This document shows positions 1 through 8,669 of a stretch of DNA of 64,000 nucleotides, in pieces. This stretch comes from Candidatus Gastranaerophilales bacterium (GTDB lineage Bacteria > Cyanobacteriota > Vampirovibrionia > Gastranaerophilales > Gastranaerophilaceae): positions 1 through 64,000 of the forward strand of contig CAJUKY010000008.1 in assembly GCA_910587055.1 (NCBI GenBank), read 5' to 3'. Made by a program: the position numbers and the translations under genes. Position 1 is the stretch's first letter, and each line of letters begins with the position of its first letter. The notes under the pieces were generated by a model. That model had not been told where the DNA came from, ran no database searches, and saw only the letters and a program-made list of their open reading frames with translations.

Positions 1-11
1 ACCCTAATTTG

Positions 12-998
12 ATGAACCAGAAACAAATAATAGACGTTGTAAAATTCAGATGGCTCTGGCTTTCAATCAGTGCGGTACTGTTGATTCCATGTATTGCGGC
101 GATTATCTATCTTATGGCAACGCAGGCTAACCACGCACCGGTTAAGCTGGGTATTGATTTTACGGGTGGAACAATTTTGCAATATGCCGTAAAAGACGAT
201 GTAACCGTTGATGATATCGGCAAAATCAGAGATGATATGGTAAAAGAAGGGTTTATGACTCCCGTTGTGCAGAATATCAATAATGATAACGCAGGACAGG
301 TTTCAAAAGACGGCATTAAAAATATTATTTCCGTTAAAACAGGATTCATTGATGATAAAACAGGCGAAACAACAGCTAAAATTGATAACATAGTTTCAAA
401 ATATGTTGATTCAGCCGAACTTGTTCAAACAACATCCGTAGGACCTTCTTTAGGGTCTGAATTATTAAAAAATTCAGTTGTTGCGCTCCTTTTAGCGTTT
501 CTTGGTATTGTTGTTTATATATCTTTCAGATTTAAGGCCGATTATGCGGTGATTACACTTTTGTCACTGGTGCATGATGCTTTATTTGTAATCGGCGTAT
601 TTGCGATTATGTCTATATTTTCAAATGTTTATGTAGATGCGCTTTTTATTACCGCGGTGCTTACGGTTGTAGGGTTTTCCGTGCATGATACGATTGTTGT
701 ATTTGACAGGGTGCGTGAAAATAACAGATTTTTAGCTAAAAAATATACATTCAATGAAATTGTAAACGCTTCCGTTAACCAGACACTTGCAAGAAGCTTG
801 AATACTTCAATTACAACTCTTTTAACACTCGGGGCTTTGTATTTCTTCGGCGGATCAACCACAAAAGAATTTATCTTTGCTATGATTTTAGGTATTGCGG
901 TAGGTACTTATTCAAGTATCTTCTTTGCAAGCGTGCTTTTAGCGTGGGATAAAGAAATCAGAGATAAAAAAGCTGCTAAAAGAATTGCAGCTGTTTAA
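12..998 (+). CDS. secF: Protein translocase subunit SecF
   Basis: SecF is an inner-membrane subunit of the SecDF complex, which uses the proton-motive force to help SecYEG-driven export. The 328-residue product has an N-terminal membrane helix, then the family motif GIDFTGGT (about residues 48-55) opening the periplasmic domain. A five-helix C-terminal membrane bundle follows, containing VGFSVHDTIVVFDRVREN, the most conserved SecF stretch. Length is normal. I take the ATG at 12 rather than the TTG at 9. Bases 1-12 read as the last codons of an upstream frame ending in TGA that overlaps this ATG (TGATG), most likely secD, but only three codons are visible. A 90-nt gap separates it from the HTH gene downstream. 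Confidence 0.96.
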   Translation: MNQKQIIDVVKFRWLWLSISAVLLIPCIAAIIYLMATQANHAPVKLGIDFTGGTILQYAVKDDVTVDDIGKIRDDMVKEGFMTPVVQNINNDNAGQVSKDGIKNIISVKTGFIDDKTGETTAKIDNIVSKYVDSAELVQTTSVGPSLGSELLKNSVVALLLAFLGIVVYISFRFKADYAVITLLSLVHDALFVIGVFAIMSIFSNVYVDALFITAVLTVVGFSVHDTIVVFDRVRENNRFLAKKYTFNEIVNASVNQTLARSLNTSITTLLTLGALYFFGGSTTKEFIFAMILGIAVGTYSSIFFASVLLAWDKEIRDKKAAKRIAAV

Positions 999-1087
999 TT
1001 AAAAGCTGTAAAAACGGTATTGCTGTGTAAAATCAGCTTAAATACAGAAGACGGCGGGTTTTAAAAAACGCTTTACAGGATTTATAA

Positions 1088-1531
1088 ATGCAAAAAGAAA
1101 TTAAAAAATATCCTACCCTTGCACAGTTTGTATCCGAAACAAGAGAAAAGTTTGGGCTTTCACAGACAGGCTTAGCCAAAAGATGCAATCTGACCATTGA
1201 TGAGATTGCAAATATTGAATCAGGGGTAGAATTATTTTTATCATCCACCATAAGGCAGAAACTTGCAAAAGGCTTAAAAACCACGCTTTCAGAGGTTAAA
1301 CTTTATGAGAAAAAAGAAGATTTTCATCTTTTAAGTCCGCAGGGCGGAGCTGATATTGAAGAGATGAAAAATTTAATTCTTGAAAATGAGGGTAATAAAG
1401 GCTTTGTACTGCTTTGCCCTGTTTGCCATAATAAGCTTATAACCCGCGTTGCAAGGATGTACGATCTTGAAGATAATTTAATGCTTCATCCTAAAGCCCG
1501 CTGCTCAAAATGCCCGTTTCAGATAACATAG
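1088..1531 (+). CDS. HTH (Xre/Cro-like) plus C-terminal zinc-ribbon protein
   Basis: The 147-residue protein has two recognisable parts. Residues about 9-70 form a Cro/C1-type helix-turn-helix (LSQTGLAKRCNLTIDEIANI). The C-terminal 45 residues carry two CxxC pairs (CPVC and CSKC), the pattern of a zinc ribbon. A role as a small transcription regulator is inferred; no target is visible. An AGGA Shine-Dalgarno lies 7 nt before the ATG. It is read in the same direction as secF and converges on higA, with a 25-nt gap holding no clear terminator. Confidence 0.75.
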   Translation: MQKEIKKYPTLAQFVSETREKFGLSQTGLAKRCNLTIDEIANIESGVELFLSSTIRQKLAKGLKTTLSEVKLYEKKEDFHLLSPQGGADIEEMKNLILENEGNKGFVLLCPVCHNKLITRVARMYDLEDNLMLHPKARCSKCPFQIT

Positions 1532-1556
1532 TTGAACTGCGGGATAAAATACCGGT

Positions 1557-1841
1557 TTAGGCTATTTTTTTAATTTTATCAATTTCTGCTTTTTGTTTTT
1601 CATAGGCAATGTATAAATCGTAACTGCTCTGCGCATTAAGCCAGAATTCTGCTGTTGTGCCAAAAAGTTTTGATAATTTTAGCGCCATAACAGGGCTTAT
1701 GCCTCTTTTTTTATTGTAAATTTCACTTATGGTTTTAATGCCGACATTTAAAAAATCACACAGCTGCTTTTGTGTGAGTCCGTATGGTTTAACAAATTCT
1801 TCAATCAATATTTCACCCGGATGGGTATACGGTCTTATCAT
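1557..1841 (-). CDS. higA: HigA-family antitoxin (HTH)
   Basis: This 94-residue protein matches the HigA/VapI antitoxin family: the opening PYTHPGEIL, then a helix-turn-helix (LTQKQLCDFLNVGIKTISEI) and the NKKRGISPVMALKLSKLFG segment. It is expected to bind and silence the HigB toxin encoded just upstream and to repress their shared promoter. The gene starts 15 nt after the higB stop with an AAAGGAAG ribosome site. Toxin-before-antitoxin order is typical for higBA and unlike most type II pairs. Confidence 0.9.
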   Translation of the reverse strand: MIRPYTHPGEILIEEFVKPYGLTQKQLCDFLNVGIKTISEIYNKKRGISPVMALKLSKLFGTTAEFWLNAQSSYDLYIAYEKQKAEIDKIKKIA

Positions 1842-1856
1842 TTGTCTTCCTTTCTT

Positions 1857-2135
1857 TTAATGATAGTCTGTAATTTGCACACAGGCTGCTGTTCCGTTTT
1901 TGAATTTAAAAACAATTCTGAATTGATCATTTATTCTGATTGAGTAGTAACCCTTAAGATTTCCTTTTAATAATTCAAAATGGTTTGAAGGCGGCACTAT
2001 TAAATCTTGCTCTTTGTGAGCGAAATGCAGCATATCAAGTTTTCTTTTTGCAATTTTTTCAATTGCTCTATATCTTTTTGATGGAATTCCGTTAAAGATT
2101 TTTTCTGTTTCTTTATCTTTAAAATTTTCAATCAT
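1857..2135 (-). CDS. higB: HigB/RelE-superfamily toxin
   Basis: The 92-residue product is a HigB-type killer protein of the RelE superfamily; these cut mRNA on the ribosome. The start MIENFKDKETEKIF and the tail YYSIRINDQFRIVFKF...VQITDYH are family hallmarks. Two features argue that it is intact: full length, and a retained R-I-NDQFRIVF core. The promoter -10 box ends only 6 nt before the ATG, so the mRNA would be leaderless. It is the first gene of a two-gene operon with higA. Confidence 0.9.
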   Translation of the reverse strand: MIENFKDKETEKIFNGIPSKRYRAIEKIAKRKLDMLHFAHKEQDLIVPPSNHFELLKGNLKGYYSIRINDQFRIVFKFKNGTAACVQITDYH

Positions 2136-2141
2136 ATTATC

Positions 2142-2170
2142 ATATTATCACTATATGATAATTATGTCAA
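2142..2170 (-). promoter_or_regulatory. higBA promoter with embedded operator
   Basis: On the minus strand TTGACA (2170-2165) and TAATAT (2147-2142) are separated by 17 nt, close to the sigma70 consensus. A perfect inverted repeat with arms ATTATCA and TGATAAT and a 5-nt spacer (2144-2162) covers the -10 box and much of the spacer, the expected place for autorepression by HigA. The predicted transcript start falls on or next to the higB ATG at 2135. Confidence 0.75.
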
Positions 2171-2188
2171 TTGTTATAAAATAAAAAA

Positions 2189-3085
2189 TTAGAACACTTT
2201 TACTTCAATTGCTCTATCAGAGCATTTTACTGTGTAGAGATGTTTTTCAGGGCAAGATTGAATAATGGTGCCCGCAGCAAAAGTATTTATGTCGGGGAAT
2301 ATACCTTCAGGGATTTTTGCATATTTAATGCGGTAAACCCTCTCGCCCGTTTTTGTTTTTAGTACACAGGAGCAATAGCACCAGGGTTTTAAGCCTCTTA
2401 TTTTATCGTAAGTTTTTTGTGCGGTTTCCGTAAAATCAACAATATCAATATCCTTAAACGGGTATTTATCATATACGGCTTTTGAACTGTCCTGCGGAGC
2501 TGGTATAATTCTGTTATTTTCCAAATCATCCAGAAGTTCGCCAACCATAAGCTCGGCCACTTTTGCAGCCTTATTTTTAAGCGCTCCTCCCGTGATATCA
2601 TCCGGAATATCAAATGATGCCTGCATTAAAATATCGCCCGAATCAAAGTTTTCATCCATTTGATGAAATGTAATTCCTGTTTTTTTATCACCCGAATAAA
2701 TTGCCCAGAAATAAGGGTTTGCACCTCTGTGGTCCGGTAAAAGCGAAGGGTGGCAGTTTATAATACCATATTTCGGGATGTTGAGAATTTCATTGCCGAA
2801 TTTTTCCGACCAGCTGCCGACAAGAATTACATCAGGATTTAGACGTTTAATTTCATTTATAAATTCTTTTGAATTAACGCTTGTTCCTTTTATATCATAA
2901 AGATTATGACTTTTTATAAAAGAATAATCAATTGAAGGAGCGAAAATGTCTTTAAAAAACAGGGTAAATTTTGAATATTTTACCCTGTCTATTCTAAAAA
3001 CACCTGAAATATTGTGGCCTTTGAGCTTTGCCCCTGAAATAAGGGCAGCAAGCATTTTATCGTATCCTGCCACAACAATGTTCAT
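2189..3085 (-). CDS. Formyltransferase, methionyl-tRNA formyltransferase-like
   Basis: The protein has the formyltransferase Rossmann-type domain with the catalytic Asn-His-Asp set: NCHPSLLPDHRGANP, then GITFHQMDENFDSGDIL. A C-terminal segment (KIRGLKPWCYCSC) resembles the Fmt C-terminal tRNA-binding domain. The 298-residue length is slightly short for Fmt (about 310), and the N-terminal third (FAPSIDYSFIKSHN) is divergent. It may therefore be Fmt itself or a paralogue acting on a sugar-nucleotide or other amine; I cannot separate these. I start at MNIVVAGYDK, 4 nt after the nusA stop, rather than at an in-frame codon inside nusA that would add a lysine-rich nonsense extension. It is the third gene of the rimP-nusA operon, where ylxR-infB is more usual. 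Confidence 0.8.
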   Translation of the reverse strand: MNIVVAGYDKMLAALISGAKLKGHNISGVFRIDRVKYSKFTLFFKDIFAPSIDYSFIKSHNLYDIKGTSVNSKEFINEIKRLNPDVILVGSWSEKFGNEILNIPKYGIINCHPSLLPDHRGANPYFWAIYSGDKKTGITFHQMDENFDSGDILMQASFDIPDDITGGALKNKAAKVAELMVGELLDDLENNRIIPAPQDSSKAVYDKYPFKDIDIVDFTETAQKTYDKIRGLKPWCYCSCVLKTKTGERVYRIKYAKIPEGIFPDINTFAAGTIIQSCPEKHLYTVKCSDRAIEVKVF

Positions 3086-3089
3086 AGTT

Positions 3090-4331
3090 TTATTCTTCCG
3101 CAGCTTCTGCGTTTTTAGCTGTTTCAGCAGCACCGTCAGTTTCTTGAACTTCGGCAGCTGTTTCTTCTGCGGTTTCTTCCAAAGCTTCAACTGCTCCTGT
3201 TTCTTCCTCGACTGTTTCAGCTGTTTCAATTTCTTCTTCCGCAGCTTCTTTTTGAGCTTGTTTTTCCATTTGTGCTGCTTGAGATTCGCTCTTAATGTCT
3301 ATTTTCCAGCCCGTTAATCTGTGCGCAAGGCGTACATTCTGTCCTTCTCTTCCGATTGCAAGAGAAAGCTGGTCATCAGGAACAATAACAAAAGCTTCTT
3401 TTCTTGTTTCTTCATCAGCCAATATATCAACAGATATAATTCTTGCGGGAGAAAGCGCATTTACAATGTATTCTACGGGGTCAAGAGAATATCTTACGAT
3501 ATCAATTTTTTCATTTTTTAATTCGCCCACGATTGTTTGAATTCTTGAACCTCTGGGGCCTATGCAGGCACCTACACTGTCTACTGAAGGGTCATTTGAC
3601 CATACTGCAAGCTTTGTTCTGAATCCTGCTTCACGCGCAATTGATTTAATTTCAACAATGCCGTCTTCAATTTCAGGCACTTCAAGTTCAAATAATTCTC
3701 TTACAATTTCACTGTGAGCTTGAGAAACGATAACCTGCGGAAGTCTTGTAGTTTCTTTAACGTTTAAAACAAATACTCTGATTCTGTTTCCGGGTTTATA
3801 ATATTCGCCTGGGATTTGTTCTCTTGTAGGCATAACGGCATCTGTTTTTCCGATATTTACAATAACGTTATTTCTTTCATCTTTTCTTTGAACGATACCT
3901 GTAATAAGGGTGCCTTTTTTAGATAAAAATTCATCCAGAACCATTTTGCGTTCAGCTTCCCTGATTCTTTGAGTGATTACCTGTTTTGCTGATTGTGCTG
4001 CGATACGTCCGAAATTTTCAGGAGTTACTTCGATTTTTACTTCATCATCAATTTCAACTTCATCATCAATTTCTTTTGCATCTTCAAGAGAAATTTGTGT
4101 ATCAGGGTTTTCTACTTCATTTACAACAACTTTTGTTCTAAAAACGCCGATTTCGCCTGCTGTTTCATCTAAAATAGCTTCAACATTTTCAGCATCTTTA
4201 TCTTTAATGTGTTTTTTATATCCTGCAACCAGAGCATCGCAAAGAGAAGACACAAGAACTTCTTTTGAAATTCCTTTTTCTCTTTCTAATTGTTCGGCCG
4301 CTTCAAATAACGCAGTTCCAATCTTTATCAT
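3090..4331 (-). CDS. nusA: Transcription termination/antitermination factor NusA
   Basis: NusA binds RNA polymerase and nascent RNA and controls pausing, termination and antitermination. Domains in order: N-terminal polymerase-binding domain (about 1-130), S1 domain (137-203), first KH with GACIGPRGSRIQ (254-265) and second KH with AIGREGQNVRLA (325-336). The last 60 residues are an unusual Ala/Glu-rich acidic tail instead of the folded acidic repeats of E. coli NusA. It follows rimP directly (ATG 1 nt beyond the rimP stop), so the pair is translationally coupled. The acidic tail is encoded by repetitive GCT/GAA codons and produces spurious open frames on the other strand. Confidence 0.97.
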   Translation of the reverse strand: MIKIGTALFEAAEQLEREKGISKEVLVSSLCDALVAGYKKHIKDKDAENVEAILDETAGEIGVFRTKVVVNEVENPDTQISLEDAKEIDDEVEIDDEVKIEVTPENFGRIAAQSAKQVITQRIREAERKMVLDEFLSKKGTLITGIVQRKDERNNVIVNIGKTDAVMPTREQIPGEYYKPGNRIRVFVLNVKETTRLPQVIVSQAHSEIVRELFELEVPEIEDGIVEIKSIAREAGFRTKLAVWSNDPSVDSVGACIGPRGSRIQTIVGELKNEKIDIVRYSLDPVEYIVNALSPARIISVDILADEETRKEAFVIVPDDQLSLAIGREGQNVRLAHRLTGWKIDIKSESQAAQMEKQAQKEAAEEEIETAETVEEETGAVEALEETAEETAAEVQETDGAAETAKNAEAAEE

Positions 4332-4332
4332 A

Positions 4333-4839
4333 TTATTCTCCTTTATCTTCTTTAAAATCTATATCGTTCAATCTTGTTGAAAAAATATTGTCTAATTTAA
4401 TCGTGAATTCTTTTTTTGTGTCTTCCGTTAAAATTTTAACCCCGATTCCTTCCGAATAATCTAAAATTCTGGCGTTAAATTTTTTCGGGTATCCTTCTTC
4501 AACCGGTTCTTTTACTTTAATTACCACATTGTGGCCTTTAAAAATAATATATTCTTTTGTTGATTTAAGGCGGCGTTCAAGCCCCGGGGAGGATACTTCA
4601 AGGTAATATTTAAAAGGAATGAGTTCATCCAGCAAATCTCCAAGGCCGCGTGTCATATGCTCGCAATCACTGTGGTTAACGGGATGATCCGCACTGTAGA
4701 TGAAAATTCTTAAAAACCAGTGTCCGTTTTCTTTTTCAAGAGAAACTTCAAGAGGAATTAAATTGTGCCGCATTGCAGTATTATCAATAACGGGCATAAT
4801 CTTTTCCATTACCTGTTTTTTATTAAACTGCTGTGTCAT
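4333..4839 (-). CDS. rimP: Ribosome maturation factor RimP
   Basis: RimP assists 30S subunit maturation. The 168-residue protein shows the family core: the DNTAMRHNLIPLEV opening, DCEHMTRGLGDLLDE, and the signature YYLEVSSPGLERRL, which closes the N-terminal alpha/beta domain, followed by an SH3-like C-terminal domain. It is first in the operon rimP-nusA-formyltransferase. AAGGA lies 5 nt before the ATG, immediately downstream of a terminator-like hairpin (4859-4888), so expression of the whole operon may pass through that structure. Confidence 0.96.
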   Translation of the reverse strand: MTQQFNKKQVMEKIMPVIDNTAMRHNLIPLEVSLEKENGHWFLRIFIYSADHPVNHSDCEHMTRGLGDLLDELIPFKYYLEVSSPGLERRLKSTKEYIIFKGHNVVIKVKEPVEEGYPKKFNARILDYSEGIGVKILTEDTKKEFTIKLDNIFSTRLNDIDFKEDKGE

Positions 4840-4858
4840 CTTATCCTTGTTCCCCTTT

Positions 4859-4888
4859 AAAAAAGAGCGGTTTTATGTGCCGCTCTTT
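4859..4888 (-). terminator. Terminator-like hairpin in the rimP leader
   Basis: AAAGAGCGG and CCGCTCTTT (9 bp) enclose a 9-nt loop. On the minus strand the stem is followed by TTTTTT and then at once by the rimP ribosome site. No gene lies between the rimP promoter and this hairpin, so it is in the operon leader and looks like an attenuator rather than the end of a gene. Confidence 0.65.
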
Positions 4889-4943
4889 AATCAAAGTGCA
4901 AATTGTTCCATACCTTAAAATCATTTTTAAAAGGTACAAGTTT

Positions 4944-4973
4944 AGTATACCATAAAGTATTAAATTTTGTCAT
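4944..4973 (-). promoter_or_regulatory. rimP-nusA operon promoter
   Basis: On the minus strand ATGACA (4973-4968) is followed after 18 nt by an extended -10 TGG-TATACT (TATACT at 4949-4944). Its -35 region occupies the same bases as the -35 of the divergent porin promoter, so the two promoters probably compete for polymerase. The predicted leader is about 95 nt and contains the hairpin at 4859-4888. Confidence 0.6.
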
Positions 4974-4995
4974 TAATGAAATTTTCTGGTATGAT
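4967..4995 (+). promoter_or_regulatory. Porin promoter
   Basis: TTGTCA (4967-4972), a 17-nt spacer and TATGAT (4990-4995) preceded by TGG. The predicted transcript start lies about 5 nt before the ATG at 5007 and there is no Shine-Dalgarno, so the mRNA would be nearly leaderless. The -35 bases are shared with the divergent rimP promoter. Confidence 0.65.
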
Positions 4996-5006
4996 TAATA
5001 ATCCAT

Positions 5007-6089
5007 ATGAAAAAGATTTTATTGATATTTTTAATATTTTTGCTTTCCTCGTGTTCTTCTTTTGGTATAGAGGAAGGATTTTTGGAAGAGATTACTCTTG
5101 AAGAAAATCTGCTTAAGGAAAATGCGGTTTTTAAATTAAACCCTTATGAAGCTAAGAAAATAATTTTTAAAAACAGTATTATAAACGAAGTTTCCCCTGT
5201 TTTAAATTTTAGAGGAGTATATGAAGCGGATATATCCGATGACAGGCATAATTTTACATATCCTTTTATAATAGAAGGCGGAGCCGAGTTAAAATTTGGC
5301 GAATCTAAGAATAAAATAAGGGCGGTGTCTAATTTTACAAGAGATGTTGATGATTTAGACAACAAATTTTTGGGAAAAATATCAGATATTTATTTTGAGA
5401 GAAAGATAAATGAAAACCATAAAATTTTAATCGGTAATGCAAGGGTGCCTTTCGGGTTTGAAGGGTCAAAAAGCACATACAATCTTATGTTTTCAAAAAG
5501 GGCACAGATAGGGGAAAATTTTAACGATGCAAGAGCTTTAGGGGTAAAATATACAGGCAGTTTTGACGGGTTTGAATATAGTATCGGAGGTTATTCTGCA
5601 ACGCGGTATTTACAGGATATTACAGATGGTGCAGAATTTGCGGGCTGGATAAACTATAAGCCTTTTTATAAAAATTCTCATATTTTTAAAGATTTAAAAA
5701 TAGGCGCAGGAGGTGATATCGGGGTGCTTGATAAGGGGTACGGCGTGTATGGTGCCGGCATGGAGTGGGAATATAAAAAGTTTTTATTAAATGCGGAATA
5801 TGCTTATGCGGACGGTTCAAATGCATTGAATTATAATCCCGATAAACAGGAAGGATTTTATACAACTGCTGCTTATAATTTAACTGATAAATTGCAGTTT
5901 GCATTCAGATACGATATTTTTGATTCAAATACTAAAAAATCCAATGATACAGTGCAGAAATATACGGCGGGGCTTAATTATTATCTTTTCGGACGGCGTT
6001 TAAAATTCGGGCTTGATTATACATATACTCAAGTTCCTGCTGCAAATGACATAAATTCCGTGCATTTTTTAACACAGGTAATGTTATAG
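5007..6089 (+). CDS. Outer-membrane beta-barrel porin (OprO/OprP-like)
   Basis: The 360-residue product has an N-terminal signal peptide (MKKILLIFLIFLLSSCSS). Its LLSSC could be read as a lipobox, but the rest looks like a barrel. Alternating hydrophobic/aromatic strands run from about residue 65 to the end, and phrases such as KILIGNARVPFGFEGSK and DARALGVKYTGSFDGFEYSIGGYSATR fit the phosphate-selective porin O/P family. The final strand ends HFLTQVML, without a terminal aromatic residue. It would form a diffusion channel in the outer membrane; substrate selectivity is unknown. It stands alone, divergent from rimP and convergent with lpxK (8-nt gap). Confidence 0.78.
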   Translation: MKKILLIFLIFLLSSCSSFGIEEGFLEEITLEENLLKENAVFKLNPYEAKKIIFKNSIINEVSPVLNFRGVYEADISDDRHNFTYPFIIEGGAELKFGESKNKIRAVSNFTRDVDDLDNKFLGKISDIYFERKINENHKILIGNARVPFGFEGSKSTYNLMFSKRAQIGENFNDARALGVKYTGSFDGFEYSIGGYSATRYLQDITDGAEFAGWINYKPFYKNSHIFKDLKIGAGGDIGVLDKGYGVYGAGMEWEYKKFLLNAEYAYADGSNALNYNPDKQEGFYTTAAYNLTDKLQFAFRYDIFDSNTKKSNDTVQKYTAGLNYYLFGRRLKFGLDYTYTQVPAANDINSVHFLTQVML

Positions 6090-6097
6090 ATTAAATA

Positions 6098-7189
6098 TTA
6101 AATAATGCTGTCCACTGTTTCTTTGAGGATTTTTTCAATATCAATTTCGGGCTTTAATTTCATTGCAAAAATTTGCAGGTCTTCAGGAATAAAATCCTTA
6201 ATTTTAACAGCATCTTTTTCTGTTGTTATAATGTATTTCGCATTTGCCTGCCGTGCTTTTGCGGCTATATCTTTAATATCGGCTTCCGTGTATGAATAAT
6301 GGTCATCAAAGCTTTTTGTATCAAGGAGATTAAAAGGTTCCAGATAATCATAAAATTGAGCGGGGCTTCCTATGGCGCAAAATGCAAAAATATCTGAAAT
6401 ATCTTTAGTATCAATGATTTCACCTGTTTTTATATTGTAAAAACAGTCTGTTTTAAATTTTGAAACAAATACCGGCTTTTTAAATTTTTCTTCCAAAAAT
6501 TTTTGAATATGTTCAAAAGGCGCGGTTGAATTTTTATTTATTAATATTATGCAATCCGCTCTTTTAATTTCACATAAAGGTTCTCTTAAAGGCCCGAGCG
6601 GCAGTAAAAAACCGTTTCCTATAAATTTTTCGATATCAAAAAGAAGTACGGTTAAATCTTTTTTAATTCTTCTGTTTGAAAAGCCGTCATCCATCACTAT
6701 AATTTCAGCATCAAGATTGTCTGCCGCGAAATTTGCACCCTTTAATCTGTCGGATGAAGTTATAACTGCAAAATTATTTTCAGGTGTACTATTTTGTGCG
6801 ATTAATTGAACCTCGTCTCCTGTGAGGGCTGCATCTTTTATTGCAATGCTGCCGTTATAGTCTTTTATAATATTTACCCCTTTTAATTTTCCGCCGTAGC
6901 CGCGGCTTAGAGAGGCGGTTTTTTTGCCCGATTTTGAAAAATATTTGCAAAATTCAATAACAACAGGGGTTTTGCCTACGCCGCCCGTTGTTAAATTTCC
7001 AATGCAGATAATCTTTGGTTTTGCTTTTTTTTCTTTTAGAATTCCTGCTTTATAAAATGCATTTTTCAGATTTATAACCGCACAATAAAAAACGGAAGGT
7101 ATTAAAAAAGCTGCAAATAAAAGTGCACCTGTAACGGCCGGATTTTTTCCGTAATGAAAATTTGTAACTTTTTCTTTAAAATTCTTCAT
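6098..7189 (-). CDS. lpxK: Tetraacyldisaccharide 4'-kinase LpxK
   Basis: LpxK phosphorylates the 4' position of the lipid A disaccharide precursor at the inner face of the cytoplasmic membrane. After an N-terminal membrane helix (about 20-40) the P-loop reads GNLTTGGVGKTP (64-75), followed by SLSRGYGGKL and VMDDGFSNRRI, all LpxK signatures. Length 363 is normal. The gene is last in the serA-mlaEFD-lpxK run, 64 nt after the MCE gene. Its presence is direct evidence for lipid A and so for a diderm envelope. Confidence 0.95.
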   Translation of the reverse strand: MKNFKEKVTNFHYGKNPAVTGALLFAAFLIPSVFYCAVINLKNAFYKAGILKEKKAKPKIICIGNLTTGGVGKTPVVIEFCKYFSKSGKKTASLSRGYGGKLKGVNIIKDYNGSIAIKDAALTGDEVQLIAQNSTPENNFAVITSSDRLKGANFAADNLDAEIIVMDDGFSNRRIKKDLTVLLFDIEKFIGNGFLLPLGPLREPLCEIKRADCIILINKNSTAPFEHIQKFLEEKFKKPVFVSKFKTDCFYNIKTGEIIDTKDISDIFAFCAIGSPAQFYDYLEPFNLLDTKSFDDHYSYTEADIKDIAAKARQANAKYIITTEKDAVKIKDFIPEDLQIFAMKLKPEIDIEKILKETVDSII

Positions 7190-7253
7190 ACTTTATCTGC
7201 ATCCGGTTTTTAACATATGTCCTGTTTGATAACATATGCCGGTTAAAAATTCT

Positions 7254-8621
7254 TTAAAACATCAATCTGAACAGTAGAAATCTTTTATTTAATTTTTCAG
7301 AGAATTTTTTCAAATTTCTTGCGGTCACGACAGTATCTGACAGTGCACTTGAAACCGAAAGCTTATCTGATTCGCACATTGAATTTGTTTTAACCAAACT
7401 TTTATTTATTTCGCCTATTGCCTGATTTAAGCCTGAAATTGTTTGTTTTAAATCCTTTTTAACGTTTTCATCATCCGTGAAATCATTTACATAGGTTGAG
7501 ATATCAGCCAGATTTTTTGAAATCTGGTTTAAATTTGTCATAATTTCTTTTGTGCCGGGGTCTTCAATTATATTATTTAAATTGCTTGAAAGTTTGCCTA
7601 CAGAAGCCATTGTGGTATTTAAATTTTCCTGCAGTTCTTTATTTGAAGCTATATCGTTTATGTTATCAGACAGCACAATGAGCTTTTTAATTAAAACATT
7701 AGACTGGGTAAGAATTGAGTTTAATTCATCTTTGGATGAATCCAGAAGCGCGTCTGCTTTATCCATTGTGCTTGATGCTTTTGCGGTTAATTTATTAATG
7801 TTTTCAACGGAACCCTTGATTTGATAAATAAATTCATCGGATAAAATCTGGGTAATTTTTTCGTTGGTTTCAGCAAGACCCTGGGCGGATTTATACTGTA
7901 ATTCAAGAAAATCGCTTATTCTCATAGGTTCTACAACCGTATAAGGCGAGCCTGTTTTCGGAATTACAATTTCTTCGCCGTTTCTCAAATAAAATATGAT
8001 TTGATTGTTTATAAACTTTGCATCTATGTTTGAATTATCAAGTGTTAATCCCGGCATATCTATAATATAGTTAAGTTTTAGAGCATAGGGAGTTTTAAAT
8101 CTTGCTCTGTATTCAATCGGTGCGCCTGATACGGGCAATACTTCGGCGCTTTCTATTTTACCTATTGCTTTTAATTCATTTTCTATCTTCATAAAGACTA
8201 TAACGCCGTCTTTAATTGAAGTTGTGGATTTTGAAGTTTCAACATAAGCGGTTTTTGCTTTCGGGGGCATTACCTCTAAAAACTGTTCGCCGATAAGACC
8301 TGATTGCTGGATAGAAATGGTGGAAGCTGTAGGAATTTCAACGCCGCTTTCCGTTATAACGAATTTTACTTTAACGTAGCTGTCTTTACCGTTTATGACT
8401 GGGGTAATCTCTTCAATCTGGCCTATTCTAAGCCCCATCATCTGTACGCCTGAGCCGGGTCTTATCCCGTTAACATCATGGAATATTACCTCAATTCTTT
8501 CTCCGGCTGAAAGAGTTCTTCCTTTAATCCAGAGCACTGTAAAAATAAGAATCGTAAGGGCTACAACCGTTAAAATTCCTACTTTTAATGATGAATTAAT
8601 TTTTCTGTCCGAATTCTCCAA
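7254..8621 (-). CDS. MCE-domain lipid transport protein (MlaD-like)
   Basis: One N-terminal transmembrane helix (about 13-32) is followed by a single MCE domain (about 38-120: VIFHDVNGIRPGSGVQMMGLRIGQIEEI, then QSGLIGEQFLEV). These proteins form hexameric periplasmic rings that pass phospholipid between the membranes. The 455-residue length far exceeds MlaD (about 180). The extra C-terminal half (about 240-430) is helical with repeated Asn/Ser/Leu heptads, resembling the long needle-forming MCE proteins and cyanobacterial/TGD2-type homologues. TTG at 8621 is the only possible start, since a stop lies two codons upstream; AAGGA precedes it. It is encoded directly after the ATPase and permease of the same transporter. 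Confidence 0.9.
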   Translation of the reverse strand: MENSDRKINSSLKVGILTVVALTILIFTVLWIKGRTLSAGERIEVIFHDVNGIRPGSGVQMMGLRIGQIEEITPVINGKDSYVKVKFVITESGVEIPTASTISIQQSGLIGEQFLEVMPPKAKTAYVETSKSTTSIKDGVIVFMKIENELKAIGKIESAEVLPVSGAPIEYRARFKTPYALKLNYIIDMPGLTLDNSNIDAKFINNQIIFYLRNGEEIVIPKTGSPYTVVEPMRISDFLELQYKSAQGLAETNEKITQILSDEFIYQIKGSVENINKLTAKASSTMDKADALLDSSKDELNSILTQSNVLIKKLIVLSDNINDIASNKELQENLNTTMASVGKLSSNLNNIIEDPGTKEIMTNLNQISKNLADISTYVNDFTDDENVKKDLKQTISGLNQAIGEINKSLVKTNSMCESDKLSVSSALSDTVVTARNLKKFSEKLNKRFLLFRLMF

Positions 8622-8669
8622 TTCTTAATATCCTTAAACTTAATATGTTTATTATACAGTAAAAAAAAA

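Noticed and set aside
2946..3317. Cys/Phe-rich plus-strand frame of 123 codons
   Set aside because: It is the antisense of the repetitive acidic tail of nusA and the start of the formyltransferase gene; no promoter or ribosome site.
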